From Sphingobium sp. Z007 (GTDB taxonomy: Bacteria > Pseudomonadota > Alphaproteobacteria > Sphingomonadales > Sphingomonadaceae): a DNA stretch of 64,000 nucleotides. The notes below the pieces were generated by a model. The model worked only from the letters and a program-made list of their open reading frames with translations. It searched no databases and was not told the origin of the DNA. Numbering within the stretch: position 1 is the first letter of the stretch; every line of letters begins with the position of its first letter. The stretch lies in the NCBI RefSeq assembly GCF_900013425.1, contig NZ_FBXK01000001.1, positions 532,001-596,000 of the forward strand. The letters are read 5' to 3'. Made by a program: the position numbers and the translations under genes. Below, piece by piece: positions 46,997 through 54,830 of the stretch.

Positions 46997-48010
46997 ATGC
47001 GGTTCGACAGGCTGGACCTCAACCTGCTGGTGGCGCTCGACGCGCTGCTCGCCGAACGCAGCGTCAGCCTCGCGGCGGATCGTATCTGCCTGTCCCAGTC
47101 CGCCACTTCGTCCGCGCTGGGGCGGCTACGCGAATATTTCGCCGATGACCTGCTGGTGCAGAAGGGGCGGCAGATGGTGCTGACCGCCCGCGCCGAAGGA
47201 CTGGTCGATCCGGTACGCGCGGTGCTGGAGCAGATCCGCTCGACCATCGCCGTGCCGCCACCTTTCGATCCCGCCACGTCCGACCGCAGCATCCGCATCA
47301 TGGCGTCGGACTATATCACCGAAGTCCTGCTGGCGTCGGCCATGACCGACCTGCAACGCGAAGCGCCGGGGATGCGGTTCGAAATCCAGTCGCTGACCGA
47401 AGTCCTGCTGGAATCGCTGGAACGCGGCGCTGTCGACCTGCTCATCACCATCGACTATGCGATCTCCGCCGATCATCCGAGCCAGATATTGTTTGACGAC
47501 GACTATGTCGTCGTCGGCTGGAACGGCAATCCCGCCATGGCCGGGCCGATGACCAAGGAATTGTATTTCGAACTGGGCCATGTCACCGCCCGCTTCGGCC
47601 GCGCGCGCGTGTCCGCGTTCGAAGACTGGTTTGTGCGGCGGCAGAAGCGCCAACGCCGCATCGAGATCGTAACCCACAGCTTCCTGTCGATGCCCGGCCT
47701 CGTCATCGGCTCCAACCGGATCGCCACCATGCACCGGCGGCTCGCGACGCGGATGGCGGCGTATCTGCCGCTTACCCTGCGCGAAGTGCCGATGGACATC
47801 CCGCCGATCCGTGAAGCGATCCAGTGGCATATCTCCAGCAACAACGACCCGGCGATCCGCTGGGTGGTGGAACGGATCGTCGCCGACGCGCAGGCGCCCG
47901 CCTTGCCGGTCAAGGATGACGGCGTCCTGTCGCTCGACGAAGCCCGCATCGCGCGGCAGGAACTGGCGGCGCAATTCCTGAGCGATGCGACGCCCAAAGG
48001 GCGCGGCTGA
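46997..48010 (+). CDS. LysR family transcriptional regulator, NodD-like
   Basis: 337 residues. N-terminal helix-turn-helix: RFDRLDLNLLVALDALLAER, SVSLAADRICLSQSATSSAL, GRLREYFADDLLVQKGRQMV. This LDLNLLVALDALL start is characteristic of the NodD/SyrM/NahR branch that binds ATC-N9-GAT boxes and answers aromatic inducers. The C-terminal effector domain has DRSIRIMASDYITEVLL and the substrate loop DHPSQILFDDDYVVVGWNGN. Candidate sites are at 43396 and 48137. It probably activates the surrounding aromatic genes. Confidence 0.93.
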   Translation: MRFDRLDLNLLVALDALLAERSVSLAADRICLSQSATSSALGRLREYFADDLLVQKGRQMVLTARAEGLVDPVRAVLEQIRSTIAVPPPFDPATSDRSIRIMASDYITEVLLASAMTDLQREAPGMRFEIQSLTEVLLESLERGAVDLLITIDYAISADHPSQILFDDDYVVVGWNGNPAMAGPMTKELYFELGHVTARFGRARVSAFEDWFVRRQKRQRRIEIVTHSFLSMPGLVIGSNRIATMHRRLATRMAAYLPLTLREVPMDIPPIREAIQWHISSNNDPAIRWVVERIVADAQAPALPVKDDGVLSLDEARIARQELAAQFLSDATPKGRG

Positions 48011-48136
48011 CGGGTCAGTCTGTCCTGCCCAAACGGAACCCGGCAAGGTCCATGCTGCGCCATGCGACTCGACGGCCGCACGATGCTGTTCTTGCCGACG
48101 ATCCTCATCCCCAACGCTTGAACCCTGGGCAGGCTC

Positions 48137-48155
48137 CTATCGGCGGGACCGATAC
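48137..48155. promoter_or_regulatory. CTATC-N9-GATAC element upstream of dioxygenase gene
   Basis: CTATC (48137-48141), 9 bases, then GATAC (48151-48155). The inner part TATCGG-N5-CCGATA (48138-48154) is a perfect inverted repeat. It shares the ATC-N9-GAT core with 43396. It lies in the 218-base gap after the LysR gene and 74 bases before the dioxygenase start. Nothing else was recognised in this gap. Confidence 0.45.
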
Positions 48156-48228
48156 CACCGTCCCATGAAATGCGTTTCTTCACGACGGCCGCCATCCTCA
48201 TAAGGACGATCAGGACGAGGGAGTTATT

Positions 48229-49299
48229 ATGAGCATATTGGGCGTCGAAAGCGCGATTTTCGGTGTGAAGGATCTGGCGGAACATACCCGCTTCTGGACC
48301 GACTTCGGCCTCCCGCTGGAGACCGCGAGCGAGGATGAAGCAATCTTCCACCTCGCGTCCGGCTCGCATATCATCCTCTACCGCCATGGCGACCCGCGCC
48401 TGCCCACGCCCGATCCCTTCCCCGGCGATGGGCTGAAGGAAACGATTTGGGGCGTGGAAAGCCCGCAAGCCCTGGAGCAGGTCGCCGCCAGCCTCGCCAC
48501 CGAAGTCGATGTCCGCCGCGACGCCGACGGCACCGTCCATTGCACCTGCCCCGACGGCCAGCCGATCGGCCTGCGCGTCTGGGCCAAACGCCCGGTGGTC
48601 AGCGAAGCCAGTCCGGTCAACACGCCCGGCCACTATCCCCGCTTCAACCAGCACCGCATCTGGCGCCGCCGCGCCATTCCCAAGACGATCAACCATGTTG
48701 TCTTCTTTTCGCCTGACTATGTCGGCAGCTTCGAATTTTATGAACGCCATATGGGTTTCCGCTATGTCGATCATAGCAAGGGCACCGGTATCTTTTCCCG
48801 CGCGTCCGGCACGTTCGAACATCATTCCATCTTCTGGGTGAATTGCGACCTGCCGATCGCGCCGGACCATTTCAACTTCATGCATATCGCCTTTGGCATG
48901 GACGATATCGACGAAGTCATGCTGGGCGCCAACATCATGGACGCCAAAGGCTGGAAAAACCAGACGATGAACAGCAGCGGCGGCATTTCCCGCCATCGCA
49001 TATCGTCGGCCATCTATTATTATTGCGACATGCCGGGGAAGGCCGGGGAGGCGGAATATCACGCCGACACCGATTATCTGGACGATAATTGGGTGCCGCG
49101 CGCCTGGGATTTCCGCTTCGGCTCGCTGCTCTGGTCGAACAACGCGCCACCGATTTTTCGGGGCGACAATATCCCCTGGGACATGGCGTTCGACGCGGAC
49201 CGCGCCAGCTTCGAACCCTATCGCAAGATTGGCCCTGGCAGGCTCCCAGTTACGGGGAAGCTTGCCGAAATCAGCGAGGCGGACGAACATGCGTTATAA
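48229..49299 (+). CDS. Two-domain VOC protein, extradiol ring-cleavage dioxygenase-like
   Basis: 356 residues with an N-terminal VOC domain (LGVESAIFGVKDLAEHTRFW) and a C-terminal one with plausible iron ligands: TINHVVFFSPDYVGSFEFYE (His near 164), DHFNFMHIAFGMDDIDEVML (His near 225) and GEAEYHADTDYLDDN (Glu near 280). The order and spacing are those of type I extradiol dioxygenases such as catechol 2,3-dioxygenase and 2,3-dihydroxybiphenyl dioxygenase. It would open a catechol or related ring. The start has GAGGGAGTTATT upstream. It lies behind the NodD-like LysR gene and a candidate LysR site. Confidence 0.85.
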   Translation: MSILGVESAIFGVKDLAEHTRFWTDFGLPLETASEDEAIFHLASGSHIILYRHGDPRLPTPDPFPGDGLKETIWGVESPQALEQVAASLATEVDVRRDADGTVHCTCPDGQPIGLRVWAKRPVVSEASPVNTPGHYPRFNQHRIWRRRAIPKTINHVVFFSPDYVGSFEFYERHMGFRYVDHSKGTGIFSRASGTFEHHSIFWVNCDLPIAPDHFNFMHIAFGMDDIDEVMLGANIMDAKGWKNQTMNSSGGISRHRISSAIYYYCDMPGKAGEAEYHADTDYLDDNWVPRAWDFRFGSLLWSNNAPPIFRGDNIPWDMAFDADRASFEPYRKIGPGRLPVTGKLAEISEADEHAL

Positions 49300-49366
49300 A
49301 GGGTGGCGCGCTCCACCCTATCCTTGATGCTTGATCGCGGGGGCAAAGCAGTTCTAAGCATCCGCG

Positions 49367-50248
49367 ATGCGCAGCGACCCACCCTATCGCCGGATCGGCG
49401 TCATTGGCACCGGCCGCGTCGCCAACGCCATGGCGCTGGCCCTTCACGCGCATTCGGCCGATCCGATGCTGGTCTGGGGCCGTGACCCGGCCCGGCGCAA
49501 CACCATGGTTGCCGGGATCGGCCACGCCAGCGCGGCCACTGACCTGGCGGCGACAGCCGCCGCCTGCGATCTGATTCTGATCGCCGTGTCGGACGACGCC
49601 CTCTCCGATGTGGTTGGCGGCTTGGCGGGCGGCCTTCCCGCCGGTGGCACGCCCTTCATCCTCCATCTCAGCGGCCGTAGCGGCGCAGCGCTCCTCGCCC
49701 CGCTGGCGCAGCGCGGTGCCCTTACCGCGGCTGTGCATCCGGCCATGACCTTCACTGGATATCCAGTGCAAGAGGTCGGCCGCATGGTCGGCGCTCGTTT
49801 CGTCGTCACTGCTGACACACGCACGGCGATCGATGCTGCGCAAGACTTTGTCGCTCTGCTTGGCGGCGTGGCGGAGCAGGTGGGGGAAGCACAACGCCCA
49901 CTCTATCACGCCGCCCTCTGCCATGCCGCCAATCATCTGGTGACCCTGATCGCCGGCGCGCGCGACGCGCTGGCGGCGGCCGGCATTGCCGAACCGGGCG
50001 CGCTGCTCGGCCCGCTCGTTCGCGCGTCGCTGGACAACAGCCTTGATCGGGGCATGGCCGCTTTGTCAGGACCGCTGCTGCGCGGCGACGACCACACCAT
50101 CGCCGATCATCTCTCCGCGCTGTCGGCCGACAGCCCGGACCTCCTCCCCGCCTATCGCGCCATGGCGGGCGCGACGCTCGACCTGTTGGAGCGGTCCGGT
50201 GCAGGGCCGGCGGCGGCCTTGAGACGGATGCTGGCCGCCGCCCCATAA
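49367..50248 (+). CDS. Rossmann-like / DUF2520 domain protein
   Basis: 293 residues. N-terminal NAD(P)-binding motif RIGVIGTGRVANAMALALHA, then LILIAVSDDALSDVVGGLAG and FILHLSGRSGAALLAPL, AAVHPAMTFTG, which match the Rossmann-like domain of 3-hydroxyacid dehydrogenase relatives. The C-terminal half is the helical DUF2520 domain (ALCHAANHLVTLIAGARDAL). The reaction is unknown; relatives include ketopantoate reductase-like enzymes. No strong ribosome site precedes the ATG, so a different start is possible. Confidence 0.82.
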   Translation: MRSDPPYRRIGVIGTGRVANAMALALHAHSADPMLVWGRDPARRNTMVAGIGHASAATDLAATAAACDLILIAVSDDALSDVVGGLAGGLPAGGTPFILHLSGRSGAALLAPLAQRGALTAAVHPAMTFTGYPVQEVGRMVGARFVVTADTRTAIDAAQDFVALLGGVAEQVGEAQRPLYHAALCHAANHLVTLIAGARDALAAAGIAEPGALLGPLVRASLDNSLDRGMAALSGPLLRGDDHTIADHLSALSADSPDLLPAYRAMAGATLDLLERSGAGPAAALRRMLAAAP

Positions 50249-50302
50249 CTGTCCGGGTTTCTGCATCCTCTCTTGTCGTACGCGCCGCTGCCAAGCTATG
50301 CC

Positions 50303-50986
50303 ATGACCGACACAAAGAAGGACAGATGCGTGGCCAAATCGCCGACGAACATACAGGGCAGGGGAGGCGGACGGGCTGGCGAAGCAGAGGAAACCCGGCT
50401 CAACATATTGAACGTCGCGACATTGGAGTTCGCCGACAAGGGGCTAAGCGGCGCGCGCATAGATGAGATCGCCGACCGCACCGACGCGTCCAAGCGGATG
50501 ATCTATTATTATTTCGGCAGCAAGGAAGGCCTGTACCGCGCCGTGCTGGAGCGGGCCTATACCGCGGTACGAGAGATCGACGCCGCCAACACGCGGAGCG
50601 ACATGGCCGCCGACGCCGCGCTGCGCGATGTGGTCGGCGCGACCTTCGACTATCATCACCAGCATCCAGAATTTGTGCGGCTGGTGATGAACGAAAATAT
50701 CCTGCGCGGCGCGCATATCGGCGAAATTCCGGGCATCCGCGAACGTAATCGCAAGGTGGTGGAACAACTCCGCGCCATCCTGGCGCGCGGCGTGGAAAGC
50801 CGCCATTTCCGCGAAGGCATCGACCCGCTGGAACTACATATGACAATCAGCGCGCTCTGCTTCTACAATGTCTCGAACCGTTACACTGTTTCCTACGGAT
50901 TCGAACGAGACGTCACCGCGCCCAAGGTGCTGGCGCGGCGGCGCTCCAATGTCATCGACATCGTCGAAAGCTGGTGCCGGGCCTGA
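50303..50986 (+). CDS. TetR/AcrR family transcriptional regulator
   Basis: About 227 residues. Helix-turn-helix: TRLNILNVATLEFADKGLSG, ARIDEIADRTDASKRMIYYY and FGSKEGLYRAV, then a C-terminal domain of the kind found in regulators of aromatic catabolism (PEFVRLVMNENILRGAHI). ATG at 50303 or GTG at 50330; the GTG has AAGGA 7 bases upstream and may be the real start. Only regulator of this class close to block E, and TetR proteins bind palindromes like those at 53796, 58054 and 59619, so it is a candidate for that regulon. This is not shown. Confidence 0.92.
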   Translation: MTDTKKDRCVAKSPTNIQGRGGGRAGEAEETRLNILNVATLEFADKGLSGARIDEIADRTDASKRMIYYYFGSKEGLYRAVLERAYTAVREIDAANTRSDMAADAALRDVVGATFDYHHQHPEFVRLVMNENILRGAHIGEIPGIRERNRKVVEQLRAILARGVESRHFREGIDPLELHMTISALCFYNVSNRYTVSYGFERDVTAPKVLARRRSNVIDIVESWCRA

Positions 50987-51059
50987 ATTTGGTGTTGTAG
51001 GTGTTGACGAACGGGCATCGGACAACTGTTGGACATAAGGTGCTTTATTGCACGATGCC

Positions 51060-51965
51060 TTAGCCAGCCAACCACCCCTCTCGCGACAATGCCAACAACG
51101 CATGCGCTGCCGGCCGCGCCGCAAGACGCTTTGCAAAGACCAGGCCGACTTCAATCGCGGGAAGACCGACGGGCAGCGACAGCGCCACCAGCTTGCCGGC
51201 CTCCACATCCTCGCGCGCCATCTGCGCGAACAGGCATGCCATGGCCTTGCCCTGGAACAATGTCTGCCGCGCCAACCGGGGATTGGCGGTTTGCAGCGCG
51301 ATGGGATTGCCCGCTATGCCCAGCCGCGCCATCGCCGCATCGATGACGTCGCGCAACCGATCTTTGCGCGGCAGGGGTATCAGGGGACAGGCGGACAGGT
51401 CGGCAACCGACACGCGCTGGCGCCGCGCCAAAGGATGGTCGCGCCCGACATAGAAGGCGATCTCCTCCCTGCCGAAAATCTCGCAGGACGCGGGCAAACT
51501 GCCCTCCAATCCAATGTGAAAACCGATATCGGCCTCGCCGCGCATGACGGCATCGGCCGCGGGGTGCGTGTCATCGGGGTCGATTTCGATCTGATATTGC
51601 GGATAGCGCTGGCCAAATTCGGCGAGCGCCTCCGCCAGGCGAAATGTCACATAGCCCGGCCCGGTGACGATCAGCCGCCGACGGCTCCGCCCCTCCGCGT
51701 CCGACCCCAATTCCCGCATCAGATTCTGCGCCTGTTCCAGCATCGGCACGGCATAGCGATAGAGCCGATGCCCGTTTTCGGTCAGTTGCGAGGTCGCGCC
51801 CTGGCGGCGTTGGAACAGGCTATGCCCGATCATCCGTTCCATCGCGCGAACATGGCCGGATACCGAAACCTGCGTGATGGCCAGCCGCTCGGCACAGGCG
51901 CGGAAGCTGCCAAGGTCGACCACCTCGACAAAGACCTGCAATTGCCGGAAAGTAAGACCGATCAT
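51060..51965 (-). CDS. LysR family transcriptional regulator
   Basis: 301 residues: LTFRQLQVFVEVVDLGSFRA, CAERLAITQVSVSGHVRAME, RMIGHSLFQRRQGATSQLTE form the helix-turn-helix; SRRRLIVTGPGYVTFRLAEA begins the effector domain, with ADIGFHIGLEGSLPASCEIF later. The start at 51965 matches the family, although the ribosome site is weak and an ATG 14 codons upstream exists. It is divergent from the GST-CmcJ pair (125 bases), its probable targets. Confidence 0.92.
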   Translation of the reverse strand: MIGLTFRQLQVFVEVVDLGSFRACAERLAITQVSVSGHVRAMERMIGHSLFQRRQGATSQLTENGHRLYRYAVPMLEQAQNLMRELGSDAEGRSRRRLIVTGPGYVTFRLAEALAEFGQRYPQYQIEIDPDDTHPAADAVMRGEADIGFHIGLEGSLPASCEIFGREEIAFYVGRDHPLARRQRVSVADLSACPLIPLPRKDRLRDVIDAAMARLGIAGNPIALQTANPRLARQTLFQGKAMACLFAQMAREDVEAGKLVALSLPVGLPAIEVGLVFAKRLAARPAAHALLALSREGWLAG

Positions 51966-52089
51966 CCCGATACCGATAGCCTGAAGCCTAAGGCTGTCAT
52001 AGGGCACAGCCTGCTACCGGGCAAGTCGATCGACTTGTAGGCTCCTCAATAACGACGCGGTCATCAGGCTGCGCGTCTGGAGAGAGACC

Positions 52090-52851
52090 GTGCTGACGCT
52101 CTATCATGCCGAACCCGGCGCCAATTCGCTCAAATGCCTCATCCCCCTCTTCGAAAAAGCGCTACCGTTCGACAGCGTCTATATCGACCTGCACAAGTTC
52201 GAACAGCATGAGGCCTGGTTCGTCGCGATCAATCCCGAAGGCCAGGTGCCCGTGCTCGACCATGACGGGCAGATCGTCACGCAGACCACGGTGATCAACG
52301 AATATCTCGAAGACGCTTTTCCCGACGCGCCGGCGCTGCGCCCCGCCGATCCCCTGGGCGTTGCGCGTATGCGTTACTGGAACAAGTTCGTTGACGAACA
52401 TGTGATGAACTTTGTCTCAATGTGGGGGTGGCACCGCTTTGTGGGTGTTTTGGCCCGCGGGATTGAAAGCGGCGACTTCGAACGCATGGTTGATCGTATC
52501 CCGCTCCATGAGCAGCGCGAGAAATGGAGGACCGCGCGGTCGGGCTTCAGCGAAGCGGATCTCGCCAACGCCAAGCGCAAGATGGCGTTGGCGCTGGACA
52601 AGGTCGAGGTGCAACTGGGCGAGACCCCATGGCTCGCGGGCGACAGCTACACGCTCGCCGACATCAATTTCTACGCACATTGCGGCATGTATGCCGCGCG
52701 CATGTTCCCCGACCTCACCGATCCCGCCCGGCATCCGCGGCTGGCGGCGTGGCGCGATCGTATCGCTGGTCGTCCCGCCGTCACCCAGGCGCTCGCCATG
52801 CCCGATCACACCAACCCGGCGCTGCGCACCTTTAGCGGCGAAGTCCATTAG
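52090..52851 (+). CDS. Glutathione S-transferase, LigF/beta-etherase-like
   Basis: 253-residue GST. The thioredoxin-like domain reads TLYHAEPGANSLKCLIPLFE, FEQHEAWFVAINPEGQVPVL and TTVINEYLEDAF; an all-helical domain follows with KWRTARSGFSEADLANAKRK and WLAGDSYTLADINFYAHCGM. The PGANSLK start and the HEAWF-INP-GQVP pattern resemble the sphingomonad beta-etherase LigF, which cleaves the beta-O-4 ether of lignin dimers with glutathione; this is by recollection of the family, not a search. Start is GTG with GGAGAGAG upstream. The next gene begins 2 bases after its stop. Confidence 0.86.
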   Translation: MLTLYHAEPGANSLKCLIPLFEKALPFDSVYIDLHKFEQHEAWFVAINPEGQVPVLDHDGQIVTQTTVINEYLEDAFPDAPALRPADPLGVARMRYWNKFVDEHVMNFVSMWGWHRFVGVLARGIESGDFERMVDRIPLHEQREKWRTARSGFSEADLANAKRKMALALDKVEVQLGETPWLAGDSYTLADINFYAHCGMYAARMFPDLTDPARHPRLAAWRDRIAGRPAVTQALAMPDHTNPALRTFSGEVH

Positions 52852-52852
52852 G

Positions 52853-53671
52853 ATGGGCGACCGCCGCACCGTCACCAGCACCTTGGGCTTCAGCGAATTG
52901 CTGGATCAGCGCATGGAATTTTTCGCCAACGATAATCGGCGCGACCGCATGAACGTCACGCAGCGCGCCGTGCAAATCGAAAATGTGCGCCACCGGGCGA
53001 CCCCGCCCTCCCTGGAAAAGGAAGGCTTCGCGCTGGTGCCGCATAAGAGCGCGATCACCGATTTTCGGGACGAATCCGAAGTCGAGCGCATCCACCCCGC
53101 GGAGATCGTTGACCTGCTGCGCCATATATCGGGCGCCGATCATGTCGAAGTGACCGGCCGCGCCATTCTGCGCTTTGGCGAGCGGTCGGGCGAGTCCGGC
53201 GCGCTCGATAATTCGCGGCCCGCGCGCTATGTGCATGTCGATATCAGCGACGCCACCGGCGCGCTCTTCAATGCACAAAGCCAGGCGCCACCGGGGCGCG
53301 CGATCCGGCGCATCGCCCGCTACAATGTATGGCGCGCGATCACGCCGCCACCGCAGGATGTCCCGCTGGCGGTCTGCGAATCCGCGTCCGTCGCGCGCGA
53401 TGACCTGCTCCCCGCCTGGGCGATGTTCGACCGCGACGGCGAAGTCGTCTTCTCGTTCGAGGCCTGGGTGCTGCGCTATAATCGCTCGCAACGCTGGGCC
53501 TATTTCGCCGACATGACGCCACACGAAGCACTGGTCTTCAAGACCCATGACACCGATCCGAACTATCCCAGCCATGTCCCGCATGGTGCCTTCGACGATC
53601 CCACTTGCCCCGAAAACGCGGTGCCGCGCAGCAGCGTCGAAATGCGCGGCGTGGCCTATTGGTACGCCTGA
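52853..53671 (+). CDS. CmcJ/NvfI family oxidoreductase
   Basis: 272 residues. Motifs fit the CmcJ/NvfI (7-alpha-methoxycephem P8-related) family: RYNVWRAITPPPQDVPLAVC, ESASVARDDLLPAW, SQRWAYFADMTPHEALVFKT with THDTD, HGAFDDP and PRSSVEMRGVAYWY. Family members work with oxygenation or methoxylation of small molecules and are more often found in fungi and actinobacteria. The ATG follows the GST stop by one base, so the two are coupled. A joint role in oxidation and glutathione-dependent cleavage of an aromatic substrate is possible, unproven. A strong hairpin follows the stop. Confidence 0.85.
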   Translation: MGDRRTVTSTLGFSELLDQRMEFFANDNRRDRMNVTQRAVQIENVRHRATPPSLEKEGFALVPHKSAITDFRDESEVERIHPAEIVDLLRHISGADHVEVTGRAILRFGERSGESGALDNSRPARYVHVDISDATGALFNAQSQAPPGRAIRRIARYNVWRAITPPPQDVPLAVCESASVARDDLLPAWAMFDRDGEVVFSFEAWVLRYNRSQRWAYFADMTPHEALVFKTHDTDPNYPSHVPHGAFDDPTCPENAVPRSSVEMRGVAYWYA

Positions 53672-53676
53672 CGCAG

Positions 53677-53702
53677 AGGGGCGCGCTAGTCGCCGCGCCC
53701 CT
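53677..53702 (+). terminator. Strong hairpin after CmcJ gene
   Basis: AGGGGCGCG (53677-53685) pairs with CGCGCCCCT (53694-53702), a 9-bp perfect stem with an 8-base loop, starting 5 bases after the stop. GC-rich with no T-tract, as common in this group. Confidence 0.5.
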
Positions 53703-53795
53703 CCCGTTCGACGCCTGCGGATCATCGCCATATCCCGTCGCGCTATGATGCGCGTCATCACCGGGCTTGCCTTCACGATAGCCGATGATATTTGT

Positions 53796-53813
53796 GTACG
53801 AAATAGTTAGCAT
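53796..53813. promoter_or_regulatory. Operator-like palindrome, copy 1 (esterase operon)
   Basis: GTACGAAATAGTTAGCAT matches the ideal palindrome GTACGAACTAGTTCGTAC at 14 of 18 positions. It ends 24 bases before the ATG of the exported hydrolase (53838), so it overlaps the probable promoter. Two further copies are at 58054 and 59619. Confidence 0.6.
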
Positions 53814-53837
53814 AAGAATCGTGGATGGGAGAGGAAA

Positions 53838-54830
53838 ATGCACAAGCGTATCGCGCTATCATTGGGCTTGGCATTGGGCCTGGCGCTGCTGGCGGTACAT
53901 GGACAGGTCCATGCGCAGGCGCCAACGCCGGCCACCGCGCCCGAACCGGCGCTGGGCGATCCGATGCCCGACCGCATCCTGACCCTCGCCAATGGCGTCA
54001 CGGTCAATGCGGACATCGCCTATTCCGTGATCCCCGGCTACCGCCCGATCATCCTCGATCTGTACCGCCCCGCGGCTCAGACCGGCCCGCTTCCGCTCGT
54101 CCTATACATCCACGGCGGCGGCTGGGCGAACGGCCATACCCGCCAATCCGGCGCGTTCAGCGATTTCCCCGCGGTTCTGGCCGACCTGTCGGCGCGCGGC
54201 TATATCGTCGCCTCGCTCGAATATCGCCTGTCGAAGGAAGCGCCTTTCCCCGCCGCGATCGACGATGTCCGCACCGCCATCCGCTTCCTGCGCGCCAGCG
54301 CCGCCCGCTTCGGGGTTGACCCCGCCCATGTCGCGGTGTGGGGCGGATCGGCGGGCGGTCAACTGGCGGCGCTCGCTGCGCTCCAATGCGGCGGCGCGCC
54401 GACCGGCGAGGACACGAGCAACCCCACCCAAAGCGACTGCGTGCAGGCGGCTGTCGGCTGGTACGGCGTCTATGATTTCGCAACCATGCCGGGCGCGATC
54501 GCGGGTGCCGAAAACGCCTATCTCGACTGCGTGAAGCCCGATTGCCCTGCCGATCGCGTCAAGGCCGCCAGTCCCGCCGCCCATGTCGACGCCAAAGACC
54601 CGCCGATGCTGCTGATCCACGGCACGGACGACAAGGTCGTGCCTGTCGCCCAGTCGCAGCAGCTCGCCGCCACGCTCAAGGCGGCGCATGTCCCCGTCAC
54701 GCTCGATATCATCCCCAGCGTCGGCCATAGCTGGATCGGCGCGGATGCGGGCGCCACCCGCGCCGCCTCGCTGCGCGCGCTCGACCGCACCTTCCGCTTC
54801 TTCGACACGCAATTGAAGGGCAAGAAATGA
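53838..54830 (+). CDS. Exported alpha/beta hydrolase (esterase/lipase type)
   Basis: 330 residues. A signal peptide (LALGLALLAVHGQVHA, cleavage near residue 26) directs export. The oxyanion HGGG motif is LYIHGGGWANG (H92), the nucleophile elbow WGGSAGG (Ser171), an acid in LLIHGTDDKVV and the His in SVGHSWIG. This is the hormone-sensitive-lipase/carboxylesterase group, acting on small soluble esters, probably in the periplasm. First gene of a rightward operon: its TGA overlaps the start of the next carboxylesterase. An operator-like palindrome lies 24 bases before the ATG. Confidence 0.93.
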   Translation: MHKRIALSLGLALGLALLAVHGQVHAQAPTPATAPEPALGDPMPDRILTLANGVTVNADIAYSVIPGYRPIILDLYRPAAQTGPLPLVLYIHGGGWANGHTRQSGAFSDFPAVLADLSARGYIVASLEYRLSKEAPFPAAIDDVRTAIRFLRASAARFGVDPAHVAVWGGSAGGQLAALAALQCGGAPTGEDTSNPTQSDCVQAAVGWYGVYDFATMPGAIAGAENAYLDCVKPDCPADRVKAASPAAHVDAKDPPMLLIHGTDDKVVPVAQSQQLAATLKAAHVPVTLDIIPSVGHSWIGADAGATRAASLRALDRTFRFFDTQLKGKK

